Source: Acidobacteriota bacterium
GTDB lineage: Bacteria > Acidobacteriota > UBA6911 > JACQTF01
Assembly (NCBI GenBank): GCA_016210925.1
Contig: JACQTF010000003.1
Location: forward strand, 1-37,463
Reading direction: 5' to 3'
Length of the DNA stretch: 37,463 bases
Part shown: positions 34,419 to 37,463 of the stretch, piece after piece
Layout: every line of letters begins with the position of its first letter
Position numbering within the stretch: the stretch's first letter is position 1
Program-made: the position numbers and the translations under genes
The notes under the pieces: generated by a model
Told to the model about the DNA's origin: nothing
Database searches by the model: none
Seen by the model: the letters and a program-made list of their open reading frames with translations, nothing else

Positions 34419-36065
34419 TCACCGCTCTCGCTCGATCCCCACGACCGCCTTTTCTGCACCGTTGCGAATGAATACTTCGACTTTTTTTCGCCAGCTTGGC
34501 TGGTCCGGCCTCAAGGTCCTGATCTGTACCATCAGATAGCGAGCACCGTCTTTCGGGAGGGGAAGGGAAGGAACCGACGCGGATGCCGCCTTTCCCAGCG
34601 GCTCCGTCGAGAGCTGCTCGTTGTCAAATCGGAACCACTGGTACTCGTAGGCATCCACAGGGGAAATTCCGGCGACGACTCCCAGAGGGGCGAACTCCAG
34701 TGTAAAAGAGCCTGAGGAAGGGATGAGGCGAAAGTCATCGAGGGGATTGGTTTGGGCCAGGTAATAACGGACAATTTTGTCTCGCCGCTTGATCAGCGTT
34801 TCCACCAGGTAATTTTCAGCCTTCGGATCGGAAATCCGGCCGGTTCCAACCAGGGCCCGGATCATCTCATCGGTAAAGCGCATCACCATCCGGGTGGCCC
34901 AGAGGGCGTCGTCGCTCTGCATTCGATCGAAAGCGGGATTGGGGTATTCGGGTTTCCAGCGGGCGGGGTGGAAAGAATCGCCCTCGAAGCGGCCTACCGC
35001 CGGGTAATCGGGATACTCGATGGATCTCCACGGCCGGTCCCACCATCCCAGGGTCAGGGCCGACTGGATCATCGGTGCCCACTCCAGGATGTATTCGTTA
35101 CCGGCCCGTGGATCCTGAGGCTCCACGCTGGCGCTGCCCAAACAGGAACCGAAGTCGAGCAAGTGATGCTTGAGATAGCCGCGACCCCCGTCGGTCAGGT
35201 AGGTGTCCAGGGAATTGATGGAGCGTGAATCGTCGTGATTGAGCCAGGCGGCGAACACCCGGAGGCCTCTCAGTTCGCGCCGGTCCTGGTGCGGAAAAAT
35301 GTCGTTGGGATCATCGCTGCGGGTGCCGTAGTACTTAAAGTGACCCACGGGCTTTCCCGGAAGCGCCCGGCTGGCCAGGGCCTGAAAAGTGCCGTCGGAA
35401 CGCCGCGGGACCTTGTCCAGAAGCAGGTCCACATCCTCCAGGGTCATCTTCCTCCTCTTTCCGTTTTCGGACACCGTGGCGTCGGAAGCGAGCTCGAGGT
35501 TCTCGGGCTTGATGAACGCGAGATAGTTCTCGGGGACGTGGTATCCGAAGGCGTGAAAGAACTTGGTAGCGATGACCTCGGTGGAAGTCGCCATCTGAGG
35601 ATTGCCGAGAGGGTCAAACTTGATGAAATAAACGTCACCGCGACCGTCCCGCACCGTAAATCCGGGCGTGATGCCCTCGGACTTGGCTCTGGTGATGAGC
35701 CACGGACGCGACAGATCGGGCCCCTCGAATTGGTTGGGGCCTCGCACCAGCTCTTCCATGCTCATGGGGCGCAGGCCGATCCGGTTGGTAAACCAGCTGG
35801 AATCGGGAACTTCCCCCAGGGTGTTGATATTCTGGGCGCGGGGAATGGGAGCATTGTCCCTGGGGCGGAGGAGGAAAGTGCTCTCCAGAAAATCGGCGAT
35901 CTGGCTGAGCTCAATTTCCCGGGGCCTGGGAATGGGCATCCGGTCGGGGTCCTCCCAGACGGGGTCGTCCGGCAAGAATTTCTGGCCGTGGACCGAAAGG
36001 GACAGCAAGAGCAGCCCCAGGCCCACCGACGCCCCAGCTCGTTTCATCCGGATTTTCATCTGCAT
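34419..36065 (-). CDS. Exported protein of unknown function with kinase-like motif order
   Basis: Signal peptide MKRAGASVGLGLLLLSLSVHG; VYFIKFDPLGNPQMATSTEVIATKFFHAFGYHVPENY; FAAWLNHDDSRSINSLDTYL; YLKHHLLDFGSCLGSAS. Confidence 0.65.
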   Translation of the reverse strand: MQMKIRMKRAGASVGLGLLLLSLSVHGQKFLPDDPVWEDPDRMPIPRPREIELSQIADFLESTFLLRPRDNAPIPRAQNINTLGEVPDSSWFTNRIGLRPMSMEELVRGPNQFEGPDLSRPWLITRAKSEGITPGFTVRDGRGDVYFIKFDPLGNPQMATSTEVIATKFFHAFGYHVPENYLAFIKPENLELASDATVSENGKRRKMTLEDVDLLLDKVPRRSDGTFQALASRALPGKPVGHFKYYGTRSDDPNDIFPHQDRRELRGLRVFAAWLNHDDSRSINSLDTYLTDGGRGYLKHHLLDFGSCLGSASVEPQDPRAGNEYILEWAPMIQSALTLGWWDRPWRSIEYPDYPAVGRFEGDSFHPARWKPEYPNPAFDRMQSDDALWATRMVMRFTDEMIRALVGTGRISDPKAENYLVETLIKRRDKIVRYYLAQTNPLDDFRLIPSSGSFTLEFAPLGVVAGISPVDAYEYQWFRFDNEQLSTEPLGKAASASVPSLPLPKDGARYLMVQIRTLRPDQPSWRKKVEVFIRNGAEKAVVGIERER

Positions 36066-36104
36066 TCGATCGCTCCATCGGAGCCGTCTGAAAAGACGTC
36101 CCGA

Positions 36105-37463
36105 TCAGAAAGCCGGACCCAATCTGAAATGAAACCGGTTTCCCTCATGGCTGCGGCCGAACTCGAGCCGCAAAAAAGTCCCGGCTGGTGTCTTGAACCG
36201 GACGCCTCCGCCGAAGCTCTTCTCCAGACCCTCGAAGTCAAAATCCGCGCGGCGTGCAAAAACTTTCCCGGCATCATAAAAGACCGCAAACTCCACGGCA
36301 GGCGCCGCCTCCCACCGATACTCGGCCGAAAGATAAAGGAGGTTGTTGTCTCGAAACCGAAAGTTTCGAAAACCCCGCAGCGTTTCACCTCCGCCCAAGG
36401 TCTCCTGAAGGTAAAAAGGAACACGGCTGGACCGGTCCGCGTCGTCCAGAGAAGTGAAGAAGCGGATGGCGAACACCCGTTGAACCGATCCCAACGGCAC
36501 GTAGTGGCGGGCATCGAAGGCAAAACGGTTGAATTCGAACTCGCGGCCGCCTCGGTCGTCAAATCGGGAAAAGAGGAGACCCACCATGCCTCCCAGGTGA
36601 GGGTTGCCGGGCGTATCCCGAAAGTCAATGAATAGCGCTGCGTCCAGGTGCCCGAAATCGGGCTGACGGGCCAGTCCCGGGACGCTGGTGTCATCGAACA
36701 GGTCCTGGGTATTGGCGAAACGCCTGTCCGTGCCCGGATCGATGTTCACTTGAAGGAATCCCGCACGGGCGAAGGTGCGAATCCAGCGATTGAACTCATA
36801 CCCCGCGACGGCATCGTACGAAGCGTCCTCGAGCAGGAAGTCGGTTCGATCGGTGACCCTCGTCCCGGGTCCGATGCCAAAGAAATCCTCCTGGGGAAAG
36901 TGACGAGAGCGAAGATCGGCGTATAGAAAAAACCGCTCCCTGGTCTGCTCGATTTTGCCCAATTGGACGTTGTAGAGCTGATATCCCCGGAGGGAGGCTC
37001 CTGCCACGGCCCGCAGGTCCAGCATGGACCCGCCCAGGTTGTGCCGCCACTGCTGAACTCCCACGGCGGCGCCGGAACCGGTGCTGAGGGTTCCAAACAG
37101 TGGATAGAACCTCTTGGAGTGGATATGGAGAATGTCACTGAGTCCCGTCTTCCTCACCCAGATCGGCGTCTTCGCAAAGAACGATTTTGGACCGGCGGAC
37201 GACGATTCAAGGAGCTGTTTCTCCACCCAGAGAAACGCCTTCTCGGGGCCTGAGGGCAGTTGAGGCTTGGTCCGCTCGAACTTCTGCAGGCGCCTTTGAC
37301 GCCACTCCTCACTCCGGGAGCCCCCCGTGCCAGGGGCAGGGGAGCTCTGCTCCGCCCCTCGGGGGGGTCCCTTCTCCGTTTCTTTCACACCGATTGGCGC
37401 TTCCGCCTCGCCCTCGGCAGCCCTGAGGACCTGGCACGCGGCCAGAAGCATCACGACCACTAC
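36105..37463 (-). CDS. Omp85/BamA-TamA family outer-membrane protein (surface antigen barrel), possibly truncated at the window edge
   Basis: LGGGETLRGFRNFRFRDNNLLYLSAEYRWEAAPAVEFAVFYDAGKVF; C-terminal phenylalanine (FRLGPAF). The frame nearly reaches the window end, so the true start may lie outside. Confidence 0.8.
   Translation of the reverse strand, partial: VVVVMLLAACQVLRAAEGEAEAPIGVKETEKGPPRGAEQSSPAPGTGGSRSEEWRQRRLQKFERTKPQLPSGPEKAFLWVEKQLLESSSAGPKSFFAKTPIWVRKTGLSDILHIHSKRFYPLFGTLSTGSGAAVGVQQWRHNLGGSMLDLRAVAGASLRGYQLYNVQLGKIEQTRERFFLYADLRSRHFPQEDFFGIGPGTRVTDRTDFLLEDASYDAVAGYEFNRWIRTFARAGFLQVNIDPGTDRRFANTQDLFDDTSVPGLARQPDFGHLDAALFIDFRDTPGNPHLGGMVGLLFSRFDDRGGREFEFNRFAFDARHYVPLGSVQRVFAIRFFTSLDDADRSSRVPFYLQETLGGGETLRGFRNFRFRDNNLLYLSAEYRWEAAPAVEFAVFYDAGKVFARRADFDFEGLEKSFGGGVRFKTPAGTFLRLEFGRSHEGNRFHFRLGPAF

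Noticed and set aside
34231-34539. 102-aa plus-strand ORF listed in the track
   Set aside because: The coding signal here is in another frame (DUF2238 remnant), and the second half is antisense to the kinase-like gene.

Overview
This 37.5 kb window is high-GC bacterial DNA. It looks Acidobacteriota-like because of its Oar-type TonB receptors with an N-terminal carboxypeptidase-regulatory domain; that is an inference, not a taxonomic assignment. About 27 CDS can be supported. Main blocks: (1) a DUF4340-like protein, a TPR protein and two convergent exported NicX/M29-like paralogs; (2) a large TonB-dependent receptor with duplicated upstream promoters; (3) a minus-strand run of UbiD, AMP-dependent acyl-CoA ligase, outer-membrane protein and two efflux adaptors with no visible pump; (4) a divergent plus-strand operon UbiD - CoxG-like - FAD / 2Fe-2S / Mo-hydroxylase subunits - UbiD; (5) two TPR proteins followed by a moxR/bat-type operon with DUF58 and three VWA proteins; (6) a decayed patch with a MITE-like palindrome, a TonB receptor internal-deletion scar, an amidohydrolase and a YjdF/DUF2238 remnant; (7) an exported protein with kinase-like motifs next to an Omp85-type barrel. 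Two intergenic repeat families are visible: AAACCTGAAAC inverted repeats at three junctions after plus-strand genes facing minus-strand genes, and GACGAATGAC repeats at co-directional junctions. The strongest candidates for something undescribed are the three-UbiD/Mo-hydroxylase neighbourhood, the exported kinase-like/Omp85 pair, and the possible bistable leader upstream of the first NicX-like gene. No CRISPR array, rRNA or tRNA was recognised.
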